Part shown: in pieces, positions 10,172 to 19,869 of the stretch
Layout: each line of letters begins with the position of its first letter
Position numbering within the stretch: position 1 is the first letter of the stretch
Assembly (NCBI GenBank): GCA_019671135.1
Contig: JAHRHY010000008.1
Location: 62,001-126,000, forward strand
Length of the DNA stretch: 64,000 bases
From: Linnemannia hyalina
Taxonomy: Eukaryota; Mortierellomycota; Mortierellomycetes; Mortierellales; Mortierellaceae
Direction of reading: 5' to 3'
Program-made: the position numbers and the translations under genes
Notes under the pieces: generated by a model
Databases searched by the model: none
What the model was told of the DNA's origin: nothing
The model's input: only the letters and a program-made list of their open reading frames with translations

Positions 10172-11899
10172 TCAAGGCGTATGGATATGATCACGAGCAG
10201 GCAACATTGGTGGTAGTTTGGACTTTGAGCCTGCGCTGCCAAAGGGAGAGCCTAGAGACTTTTGGGTGCGTCCCAGCTGATGCATCAAGACATTCAGGCG
10301 TCGCAGGGCCACCTCCAGGACGAGCCGATCCTTGGAATCTTCCTCAACTGACTTTTTTACGGTGGTGGTTTCCTCGTCCTCCACAACGCGCCCTGCTTCC
10401 AGAACTCGTTCGTTCGCTTCTTGCTTTTCCTGGGCCAGCGTTTCCATCCAAGCTTGAAGCATGTCGCCCTCAAAGAGATCGTCGTTGAAGACTTGACCAG
10501 GTTGCTCTTTGACTGTGGCGCTGATGTCCTCCATATGTGGCATCGAGTCAGGCTGTGAGCGGATGGAACCATTGTCGATGGATGGGGTGGGAGCTGATAT
10601 TTGCTCCAAAGGCAATAGACCTGGTGGTGGTGGTGGTGGTGGTGGCGGGGTCGATATGGCGGCATGAGGGTCGTCTGGTTGAAATTGACTGTTGGTTGCG
10701 TTGAAGCTTGGTACTTCAGCGTCCAGAAAAATCGGATCAGAAGCTCCCCAGTGGCTCTTGGGCTCCAACATAAACCCACAAGTCTTGACCACTGATCCTC
10801 TGCGCATGCTATTCCTGTCCTGTCTGACGGATTCAGCTTCCTTCTTGTCACTGCTGTTGCTCACTGCTGCCTCCGTAACCGAGTCAGTGTGAGAGAACTC
10901 TTGAACCCAGGTGAGATTCTGTGGTCTTGCGGTGGTTGTTTGGATATCCTGCTGGCGGTACATTTCGTCACATTTAGCTGTGGCAGCATGCTGGTAATGA
11001 ATCGTCTCGACCTCCATGAGTGCAGCCTCGGCTTCAATCGCCCAAGCGGCCATCGGCCAGGGAGAGTGAAGGGATGCTGCCGCTTGCCGAAAGCTGGATG
11101 CGCTTGAAGGGACAGCAAATGCTACTGGACGTGTATCGGCTGACGATGTCGACCCAGACGATAGTGCCGTTTGTTCAGACAACTCGTTCCAAGCAGACTC
11201 CATGTTTCTGGACCAATTGGTATCGGGGGAGTTGTGGACGGGTACAGAATCTGGCCCAAGGTCCATCCAAACTTGTTCCCGTTGACACGAGCCTCGTGGC
11301 CCCCTGTGGTGGCTCTGTTCAAACGCAGAGTCGGAGTGCTGGTCTTCGAGCCGAGTGGACGCAGCATGAGGGTGGTAATGGTAATGGTCCAATTGGTGGT
11401 GAGGGTGAAGTTCGGAAAAGTCGACGATTGGGCCGAGTCCATCGTCTCTGTCGAGACTCCTGAGACAGGCTTCTCGTGTGTAATAGTCCTGGCGCTGATT
11501 CAGGTACTCTACGATGTCGGCTTGACCCTCACCTCCCACTGCATGTGAGGTGATGTGTAGGTGAGATCGAGGAAGGGGGCTCCATTGAGTGCTGACTGCT
11601 TGTGAAAAGTTCTTGTAATCGTTCTGGTGGTGGTGTGATGCAGAGGGAGATGCAATGTCCTTGCGGGTATAAGAAGAAGGGAAGAGGTGGCTGGTTGACT
11701 TTGGCTTTTCCGAGGCTGGGTGTTGTTGTTTCAGGCGCGAGTCGATGTGGAAGTCTGAGAGTTCTTGTTCGTAAAAGTGAGCAAGTGCCTGGAACGGATT
11801 TGCGGCGGCGGAGGAGGAGGAGGAGGAGGAGGAGGAGGAGGAAGAGGACGACGACGAAGATGAAGTGGTCTTTCCACCCTGGAACAAGAGGCTAGTCAT
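10172..11899 (-). CDS. Disordered WxxxF-motif protein, possibly PEX20/PEX5-like
   Basis: An intronless frame of 575 residues that begins MTSLLFQGGK, then a long serine run, then NPFQALAHFYEQELSDFHID. The rest is low in structure, rich in His, Ser and Gln, with a run of nine prolines near residue 425. Around residue 330 it has WVQEF, the WxxxF/Y form that binds PEX14 in peroxisomal import receptors; other W-centred acidic segments (WMDL, AWNEL, MLQAWMETL) are present. The NPFQALAHF start resembles the NPL-x-KL-x-HF start of PEX5/PEX20, which normally lies close to a conserved cysteine that is missing here. A PEX20-type PTS2 co-receptor is my best guess, with low certainty. It lies head to head with the scramblase gene, with 644 bases between the starts. 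Confidence 0.4.
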   Translation of the reverse strand: MTSLLFQGGKTTSSSSSSSSSSSSSSSSSSAAANPFQALAHFYEQELSDFHIDSRLKQQHPASEKPKSTSHLFPSSYTRKDIASPSASHHHQNDYKNFSQAVSTQWSPLPRSHLHITSHAVGGEGQADIVEYLNQRQDYYTREACLRSLDRDDGLGPIVDFSELHPHHQLDHYHYHPHAASTRLEDQHSDSAFEQSHHRGPRGSCQREQVWMDLGPDSVPVHNSPDTNWSRNMESAWNELSEQTALSSGSTSSADTRPVAFAVPSSASSFRQAAASLHSPWPMAAWAIEAEAALMEVETIHYQHAATAKCDEMYRQQDIQTTTARPQNLTWVQEFSHTDSVTEAAVSNSSDKKEAESVRQDRNSMRRGSVVKTCGFMLEPKSHWGASDPIFLDAEVPSFNATNSQFQPDDPHAAISTPPPPPPPPPGLLPLEQISAPTPSIDNGSIRSQPDSMPHMEDISATVKEQPGQVFNDDLFEGDMLQAWMETLAQEKQEANERVLEAGRVVEDEETTTVKKSVEEDSKDRLVLEVALRRLNVLMHQLGRTQKSLGSPFGSAGSKSKLPPMLPARDHIHTP

Positions 11900-12543
11900 T
11901 GAGGGTATATTGGTGTGATGGGGAGGGTGTAAAGGAGGGAGGAAGTAGGAAGAAGAAGAGAACGAAGAAGAAGAGGAATAAAATAAGAAGATGAAGGAGA
12001 CAAAAGAAGGCCTTTGAAAGCGAAAAGGTTAAGGAGGCCGATCAACGGCGAATCAGACGCCGAAGTAGACACAGCGGATAATTATTTTGTCCCTGAGTGT
12101 TCCGAGACCGATCAGTGAAGAGCCCCACTATGGAGTGAAGTGGTCCCCGGACTTCGGCGAACATGTGCAAATTATTGAATTGGATGCATCATCATATTGA
12201 TGGTAATAGGAGCGCTCTTGTCTGTTGTTCATTGCTGTCGTTGCATTTCAGCAATATTATGAAGAAGAGACGGAGTGCAAGAGATACGCGATCGAAAATG
12301 AATGGGCGACACCATGACAACAGGCTGTGCGTGACCCACAGGAAGAGAGAAACTCAACCAACTGAACGCAAGGAAGCACAACGGCTAATATTCCCTATTC
12401 GAGGTTTGATTCGTAACAAGTGCGTCAGCCCTGAAACAGTCCCCCAGAGATAAAAGCGATTCCAGTGTTCCTCTCCTCTTTTTGTTGACATCTCCAACAC
12501 AACACATTTATCTACAAACCAGGAGCAAGATCATCAACTTGCA
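11900..12543. promoter_or_regulatory. Divergent promoter region
   Basis: These 644 bases separate two divergent start codons. The left part is purine-rich on the plus strand, so it is CT-rich on the strand of the left gene and resembles its leader. Just upstream of the scramblase ATG is a CTCCTCTTTTTGTTG leader. No particular operator can be named. Confidence 0.5.
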
Positions 12544-14453
12544 ATGGCGACACGGATCAGCAACACCGCATCCACAGTCGCATCACTCCTGGTTGCTCAA
12601 GCGCAGTCAAGAGCAAGAACCACAATCACAACCACCAGACGCGCCCAACAGACACTCCACTACTCGTCCCTCCGTCGGCCCGCCCGCTCCCTTGGCTCAG
12701 CTCGCGGAGGACGCATCACAGCCAGGACAGCAGCACCCTCAAGAGCCGGTGCTATCTCGCACAGCAGTTCACCAGTTGCCTCCGAAGTGGCTGCACCCCT
12801 TGCTGGCGCTGCATCGACTTTGGATTCACACCTTTTCAACACCTCACAAACATCCGCTCAGGGTCAGGACGTGAACAATGGAGTTGTACAAGGATTGGAC
12901 ATTGCAGCCACGCCTGCTGTTGTGCCCGATGATCCCTTTGGTGTCTTGCAGCCGTACGACACTGCAGCCAAACTGCTCACACAGCCAGCCCTGATCATGA
13001 CCCGTCAAGTTGAAATGATGAATGGTAAATAATTCAAGCAATCACAGCACGGTTGCACCACGTTCATACATTCATGGCTTGGCCATGCCCTGAAATAAAC
13101 TAATCGACTTCTATTTTTGATGCTTCTAGTATTGGTGGGATTTGAGCAAGCCAACAAGTATGCGATTGTCGATCCATCAGGAGAACCGATTGGATACATT
13201 GCAGAGGAAGATACGACAATGGTGAAGGCGATGAGCCGACAGGTTCTCAGGACTCACCGTCCCTTCAAGGCTTCGGTTCTGGACCTCGAAGGGAATGAAG
13301 TCCTCAAGATTCATCGCCCATTCGCGTTCATCAACTCCAGAATCATGATCTCGACACCGGACGACCGTTTGATCGGCGAAGTTCAGCAAGAGTGGCACCT
13401 AGTTCGCCGAAAGTACAACCTTTTCACGATTGAGCAACCCGACCTGCCAACCATTGAAAAGGACGTGTCAACGACCGCTATTTCAAAGGAGCGAGCTGTG
13501 GATGGTCAAGGATTGGACAGAGTTCAGTTTGCCCACATCGATGGTGGATTTCTCGCCTTGGACTTTGATATGCAGGATGAGTCAGGACGGCCGATGGCGA
13601 GTGTGAACAGGAATTTTGTCGGGTTTGCACGAGAGCTGTTTACGGACAGCGGCCAGTACGCTCTTCGGTTTGATGCTGCGGTTATTCAGGACCTTCAGCA
13701 GGAGCAAGGTCTCGGCGCTACGACTGCCACAGCTACAGCAGCATCTTCTTCAGGAACTCCATCCATTGCAGCTGACGGCGGAAAGAATTTGCAGGTAGCC
13801 ATGGAGATTCAAGCAGCCAAGGACGAGAGTGCCCTCGCTCAATTGGAGAGTCGAGGTGGGTTGACTCTAGATCAAAGAGCAATCATGCTGGCGTGCGCTG
13901 TCAGTATCGATTTCGACTACTTTTCTCGTCATTCTGGCAATGGGTACGTAAGCGTCCTTGACTTTCATCTGTTGTAAATTGTTACAGAGGCTTGTGATAT
14001 GAATTACTAACACAGATGCCAATATTCACAATGCGTCACAGTGGAATTATGCCATTCCCGATGATGATGGGTGGCGGAGGAGGCCCAGCACCGGTCCCAA
14101 GTAACAGTTCAGACAATCCCGTTGGCACCGTCATTGGAGCAGGGGCAGGAGCAGGAGCTGGTCAAGTATTGGGGGGTACAGGCGCAGGTGCAGGTGCAGG
14201 CGACGTTGCAGGAGGCGCTGCTGGCGGTATGCCCTCGGCCCCAATGCCTTCACCTCCTGCTTCAGGAGGCAATGGTTGGGGAGACGACCCTCCTGCTGGA
14301 GGAGCAACGAACGACTGGGGAGAGGAGGTTTGGGCTGAAGATGGCGGCGACTCTGGAGACTCTGGAGACTCTTGGTTTGGCGGTGGTGGGAACGACAGTG
14401 GCGGTGGAGGTGGTGGTGAAGGTGGTGGCTTCGACTGGGGCGATTTGCTCTAG
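12544..14453 (+). CDS. Phospholipid scramblase family protein (AIM25/PLSCR-like), mitochondrial
   Basis: Three exons join in frame: 12544-13024, 13130-13943 and 14042-14453, giving 568 residues. The first about 60 residues are rich in Arg, Ser, Thr and Ala and lack acids, which fits a mitochondrial presequence. A disordered linker follows. The scramblase fold starts at about residue 145 (QPALIMTRQVEMMN) and continues with FEQANKYAIVDPSGEPIGYIAEE, a typical strand pair, and ends with IDFDYFSRHSG. The C-terminus is Gly-rich with repeated GAGAG and a Trp/Asp-rich tail (GWGDD, DWGEEVW, FDWGDLL). The family moves or binds phospholipids across membranes; yeast Aim25 is mitochondrial. The last acceptor (14041) was chosen over one 26 bases upstream because it gives the SGNGGIMPFP junction without a frame break. 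The long Gly-rich tail is unusual. Confidence 0.9.
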
Positions 14454-14775
14454 AATTAGAATAGCACCACATAGACGGTTACCTATCACAACAGTACACG
14501 TGCTATTTTCTATACGTTATTTGAACTGGGTCCTTGCGCAGCAATACCCTCTGGTGTAAGTCTAGATAGCTCAAGGCATGCCGTCCTACTGGGGCGTGAG
14601 AGAAAGAGGGCGCATTCCAAACAAAAAGGTGGATCACTGTTCTATCTTTGGAAAATTAGCGGCGTGTCTTTTCGTGCGCACATAAAAAGCGGCCTTGATG
14701 GCAATCTAATCCTTCCTCCCGACCTCAATCTCAATCAGCAATCCACTACCACCACAATCACAAACAACAAAAACC
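14454..14775. promoter_or_regulatory. Intergenic region with leader of the phosphatase gene
   Basis: Holds the 3' end of the scramblase gene and the promoter of the next gene, which is transcribed the same way. CT-rich at 14700-14760, followed by CAACAAAAACC just before the ATG, a favourable start context. Confidence 0.55.
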
Positions 14776-15844
14776 ATGCCTCGCATTGAAGTATTCTCGG
14801 ACTTTGACGGAACCATCAGCATGGCCGACACTGGCTGTATTCTGATCGACTCTGGAATGGGCTATGAGAACAGGAAAAAGATGGACGGAAAGATTCTTCG
14901 CCACGAAATGTCGTTCCTGTAAGAGTCCAGGCTGTCGCATAGACACTCTAACCTGTAACATATTACTTGTGAGTTTCAATTGATGCCAGTATCCTTCCTC
15001 ACCGGTTTGCAGGGAAGGACCGTGACATCACTTATTAATTATTATTACATTTCACTGTTCAATGGGCATTTAGTGAAGGCATGGAACTCTGGTGGGGCAG
15101 TGTTGACTTGACATACGAGGAAGGATTGGATCTTCTGCGGGACGAGAAGCTTGATCCTGGATTTATTCACTTTTACCAGTACGTCAAATCTCAAGGGATC
15201 CCCTTCTCGATTGTCTCCTGTGGTCTCGATATTATCATCAAAGACTTCATGGGATGGCATCTGGGCAAGGACGAGGCCGAAAAGTTGGTGATCTTGTCCA
15301 ACCATGGCGAAGTCGTCGGTCGCCAATGGAAGGTTACATACTACGACGATAGCCCTCACAGCCACGACAAGGCCGTTTGCATTCGTGACTCCAAGGCGAC
15401 GTTCAAGATGACTGTTGTCAAGGACCAGAGGGAGCGAGAGGAGGCTGGAGAGACGGCGCTGCAGAAGCTGGAGCACATTGTTGTGTTTTGCGGTGATGGC
15501 ATCTCTGATCTGAGTGCTGCCCGCGAGGCGGATGTCCTATTCGCCAGGAAAGGAAGGTAACTATTACGTTGGACTGTTGTTCCTCAAGCAAATTGTTAGA
15601 CATGGCATCTTGGAACCTTGGAACCTTAGAACCTTCGCACCTTGGCACTTTGACACTAAGATGAATCTTCCCTGTTTGTGAATGGTTTAGGGATTTGGAA
15701 AAGTATTGCAAGATGCACAAGATCTCGTTCCTTGGGTTCGATACTTTCGATGAGGTCACTGCGGTTGTCCAGGGACTGGAGGAGGGCACGTTGACGATCG
15801 ACCTTGTTAACGAGCGCCAGAGGGCATCCTGCGAGGCACCATAG
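14776..15844 (+). CDS. HAD-superfamily phosphatase (MtnX/YNL010W-like)
   Basis: Exons 14776-14918, 15074-15556 and 15691-15844 join in frame to 259 residues. The first motif is VFSDFDGTIS (nucleophile Asp at residue 9, DxDGT), which classes it with haloacid-dehalogenase-like phosphatases. Motif II is FSIVSCGLD, with a serine after a strand. The last motif is VVFCGDGISDLSAA, the GDGxSD acid pair that binds magnesium. Length and motif spacing match phosphoserine-phosphatase-like proteins such as bacterial MtnX and yeast YNL010W. The exact substrate cannot be told. The second intron carries a run of about 9-base CTTGGAAC-like units (15607-15650). Confidence 0.88.
15607..15652 (+). repeat. Degenerate 9-base tandem repeat in an intron
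   Basis: About five imperfect units of CTTGGAAC or CTTAGAAC/CTTCGCAC follow one another inside the second intron of the HAD phosphatase gene. Confidence 0.6.
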
Positions 15845-15923
15845 TACTGAACGGCATAGTATCAGTGATATTGGATATTGACCGTTGGGGTTGGCAACAT
15901 CACCCACACATGATTTGATCACA

Positions 15924-15929
15924 AATAAA
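15924..15929 (+). terminator. Polyadenylation signal AATAAA of the phosphatase gene
   Basis: An exact AATAAA 80 bases after the stop codon, on the coding strand, in a suitable AT-rich context. Confidence 0.5.
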
Positions 15930-15996
15930 AGCCGAATGAGTGAGACAGGACGAATGAAATTGCGTTTGTGAGTTCTCTACCAGTCCCTTCTCTCCT

Positions 15997-16030
15997 CGGG
16001 TCATTCGGGTCATTCGGGTCATTCGAGCCA
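15997..16030. repeat. Tandem GGGTCATTCG units
   Basis: Three 10-base units GGGTCATTCG follow head to tail, the last leading into AGCCATTTGG. Confidence 0.85.
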
Positions 16031-16111
16031 TTTGGCTGAGGAATATGTTTTTGCGACAAAGGTGTCAAGGGGATCGGAGTTGATTTATATGAAGCCTTGA
16101 GTGTCATACAA

Positions 16112-17038
16112 TAGACTCTCTCTCTCTTCTCTTCTCTCTCTTTCTCTCTCTTTCATAACCACTTCGCTCTCATTCTCACTTTCCATCCCATCCCCACCCT
16201 TCTCTTCGTCCTCTTCGTCCTCTTCGTCCTCTTCGTCCTCTTCCTCCTCTTCCTCACTCGCTCTCTGCTACCCGCTATTTCTTTACCCATCATCCTCTTC
16301 TTCTTCTTCGTCTTCTTCTTCTTCGTCGTCTTCTTCTTCTTCGTCGTCGTTGTCATCCTCAAAATCCGTATTACCCCCTCCCTCTTTCGCCTGTCTACTT
16401 TCCAGCGTTCTTTGAGCGCTATTTTTACCACTGCAACCTCGTTCTTCGATCCCCCCTTCTTTTCTTTCCCTCTCTCCTCTTTCTCTTCCTGTAACCACAA
16501 ACCATCGTCATCAGTCCACACCCCTTCCTCCTCCTTGGACCTCCTCTCTCTTCGTCTACAACCTACCACAAAAAGGTATGTATCATGCATTCATCCATGC
16601 CCTATCTCCCTCCCTCTGCTTATGCATACCGACCCAATCGTCACACACAGACATAGACAAACAGTTCCACCCCTCAACCGCTCTCTCTCTGTCACACCCC
16701 TTCCCGCTTGCCGTCCCGCTCGATCTAATTATTACCTTTGAACCAACCAAAAAAGAGGGAACAGACCTTAAAAGCCTTTCCTTCGATTTCTAAATTGCTT
16801 TCTGTATCATCTCTCTTTCTTCCGCTTTCTCACTTTCAACACTCTCCCACTCACTCCCATCCCAATCCACACTAACCTCCGCACTCACTCACTTCCTCAC
16901 TTCTCCTCAAAGCTGCTGTCCCTCCTGCCTTTGCACTTTATCCTTCAAAACTCTCCTCCACAGCAACTAAAATAACAAAAGTCTTTAACAGACACTCATC
17001 ATATCCCACCGTTCTCTTCCACAGCTACAATCCCCACA
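16112..17038 (+). promoter_or_regulatory. Pyrimidine-rich promoter and long leader of the decapping-activator gene
   Basis: Nearly pure pyrimidine on the plus strand, with a CT-rich stretch (16112-16160), a nine-base GTCCTCTTC tandem (16206-16250) and TCTTCT/TCGTCG runs (16290-16355). An AAAAAGGTATGT at about 16570 followed by TTCCACAG at about 17024 could be a leader intron of about 450 bases ending 15 bases before the start codon. No protein is convincing in the Ser/Leu frames. Confidence 0.5.
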
Positions 17039-18518
17039 ATGCACTCGTCAACAGCATTATCCTCATCGTCCTTGCCTTCGGCCTCAAACTCCCGTCCCCA
17101 AAGACCTAACAATAACAACAATAACAGGAAAAGCGGTCTGACCTCCGCTCTGCAGAACCAGAAGCAGAATCAAAACCAAAACCACACCCAGCCTCGCCAG
17201 AACAACAGCTACAACAGCAACAGCAACCCCCGTCATACCCAAAGGGCCCCAGAACAAATCAACTCTCGCCATCAGTCGACTCCTCCACAGCAGCGTGGTT
17301 ACGCCAACAGCAACAACGGCAAGACTAGAGTTGGCACCGCCACCGGCAAGAACGTCTTTGCTGAGACTGCCGACTCTGGTGCTTTGATGCGCTATGTTCT
17401 TCAGCAGCAGCAGCAGCAGCAGCAGCGCCAGCAGCGAAACCAGTTCCCTCACCCCAACAACTCAAAGCCCTGCCCTCAGTCCCAGCCCCAGCCCTCTAAG
17501 GCTCGCCGAGTCCAGAGGCGTAGGGAGATCGACTCGATGACAGACTCTCTTGCCGGTGTCGACTTTGATCTGGCCTTGAACCAGAGCCCACCCTTGAACC
17601 ACTCCAGCCCCCCTTCGTCCTCTGACTCTGACGACTCTGAGTCGACCTTGTCTCGCTCCAACCACTTCTCTGGTCCCAAGACCTACCGCCATCTCATCAA
17701 CAGTCCTCCTCAGCGTCCTTCCTCTGCCCCCACTCCCCAGGCGCACTCTGCGTAAGTGCCCATATCTTTATAATCACTGTGGCGTCGACAAGGAGACGAA
17801 TTGAAGAAGGCATTGAAAATACGACAGCGAAGATGAATTAGAGATGAAAGGAGGCTCCTCTTTCGCTCTGTTTATCTCTGTCTTTCCATCTCCTCGTTCA
17901 GTAGCCTCCTTCCTTTTCTTTTTTTTTGTTTCTTTCGCTCTTTCATCTCCCGAAAAGAAAGCCCAGTCATGCAGGAATCTTCACTAACCTTGTCCCTTTC
18001 AATCTTCGGAACATATCAACTGTCCATCTAGCCAGAGAACCGGCGGCTTCTCTCGTGCTAATTTGCCCTTCCAGGTTTACCCTTCTGTGGGGATGAAGCC
18101 CCGTTCCGACTCTGCTGACAAGGTTTTGTTGGCTGAAAGGATTCCCGCCGAGAAGAACGGACTCTATGCTGGCCCCACCTTCCACAACTCTCCCGCCCCC
18201 ACCAGCTTGCCCATCCCTTCCTTTGCTCGCTCCCTCGGCAACAGCCCAGTCGAGCCCTCGGTTGAGAAACTCGCTTCTTCTCCCTTCTTTGGCGAAGCCG
18301 CTTCTCCTCAGCTCAACAGCATGCGCCTTTGGTCTCCCCAGCAGTTGACCCCTAACTGGAGCGGACACCACTCAACCCCCATGGGCATGAGCTACAATGT
18401 CCCTGATCGAATGGCCACCTCGAGTTTTGTTCCCCACGGCTCTGTCCCTCACGGTTCTGACCAGTTGATGGAGATTAGCCAGAACTTGCGCATGCTCCTG
18501 AAGATCCAGAGCCAGTAA
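17039..18518 (+). CDS. mRNA decapping activator, EDC1/PNRC-type
   Basis: Exons 17039-17751 and 18032-18518 join in frame to 399 residues. The protein is largely disordered with Asn, Gln and Ser runs, including a Gln run at about residue 122. The diagnostic part is in the second exon: GLYAGPTFHNSP followed directly by APTSLPIPSF. This is the activating motif of fission yeast Edc1 and human PNRC proteins (YAGxxF followed by a proline-rich LPxPxF), which docks on the EVH1 domain of Dcp1 and stimulates the Dcp2 decapping enzyme in the cytoplasm. A short region near the C-terminus (MEISQNLRMLLKI) is a helix of the kind found in PNRC-family relatives. Its role in mRNA turnover is inferred from the motif. 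Confidence 0.82.
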
Positions 18519-19869
18519 CTGCCCTTCGTCTTTCTCCTTTTCTTATTTTCCTTTGTACTTTTTTTTTGTGTCCTCTTCTTTCGTCAATTACTTTTATTTG
18601 CAGTTTCTCATACCCACTGTGTCTTTCTTAGTCGCGTTTTTTTTTCTTGTTCTTTTTTGTTATCCAGTCCAGGCTTGTTATTTGTTTTACCCGGATTGGA
18701 TTGTGGTCTTGCCTTTGGGCGAGCTCATTCGCAATCCATCCACCTTTTTTATTATTTTGTTTCCACTTTTAGTCTTCTAGCTAGTGTACCACCAGTTCTT
18801 CTTCACCTTCGTTTTCTTCATCTTCTTTCAGCGCCTTTTTATCGTGGGCTAGAAAGCGTCGTTCTCGTTAGCTTGTTGTTTTTCTACTTATCCCATGTAC
18901 TATTAGACGCCACCCTCATTGTTGTTGTTACACTTGTTTACTTTTCTTGTATTTGTATCGTCCACCTGTATAGCTTCTTTCTCTCGTTTGCTTTCATTTT
19001 TTTTTGTTGCAATTCCCTCCTACATGCACCTTCCCCCGTGTCATGAAACAACCCCATTTCTTTTTGAAAAAAAAATCTCAGCAAATTAGCCCTGATAAAA
19101 AGGACTTCGACAAAGGAGCAGGGGATGACACACATAGACACACATCCCCGCTACAACCCTAACCATCATCAGCCTACCTCCGCCCTTCTCAACTCGACAG
19201 ACAGGAACGCCCCATCGATATCGGGCACGCGTGGTCCTTGTTGTCTCCTACAAGAAACGCCATCTTCAACGACATTGTCACACGACGATGAAACAAACAA
19301 CCCTGACGATACATCTGGCCCTCATCTCGCGTCTCTTGATGCGAGCTGGACCTCCCTCTGCACTCGCCCTCGCATTGCTCTCATGATGCGTCCTTACTTT
19401 GCGGTGTGCGCGCCTACGCCTCGAGTGCTCAGGATAGGTCCCAATAGCAATGTCGTCTCTTGACACTCACTGCACAAATGAAATAAAAAAATATGAGCGA
19501 GGCATCCTGCCTCCTCTTTGTTTTTTTGTACACTATCGTCTATGGCCGTTTGTGCCTTGGCTCATTGTCATAGATATTCGATTTGGTTAAAGAGGTATTA
19601 CACGTGACGTGGCCCTTAAATGCATTGAATAGAAGTATTTTGAGGGTACAATCCTTGCTTAATCACGCCTCTTCGCTCTTCATCACCGTGCCAGTAGAAC
19701 AACAGAACATCGCCCAACGCACCCTCCAACGACGTTACACCTCACTTTCATTGGACTTTGCGTAGGACCATTTCATTCCTCTCCGCCTCCTTATTCTTCC
19801 GACTGTAATTTGTCCCACGTCTTCCAGCATCGTGCGTCTCCCATTTCACATCAAAAAAGTAATACCATA
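18519..19869. other. Intergenic region, T-rich 3' flank and promoter
   Basis: T/C-rich at 18520-19020, giving hydrophobic nonsense frames. Short frames at 19125-19460 on either strand show no domain. 19740-19860 is the likely promoter and leader of the EAF gene. I see no gene. Confidence 0.55.

Noticed and set aside
16101..16415. Plus-strand Ser-rich frame and minus-strand Lys/Glu-rich frame
   Set aside because: Artefacts of pyrimidine-rich repeats in the leader of the decapping-activator gene.
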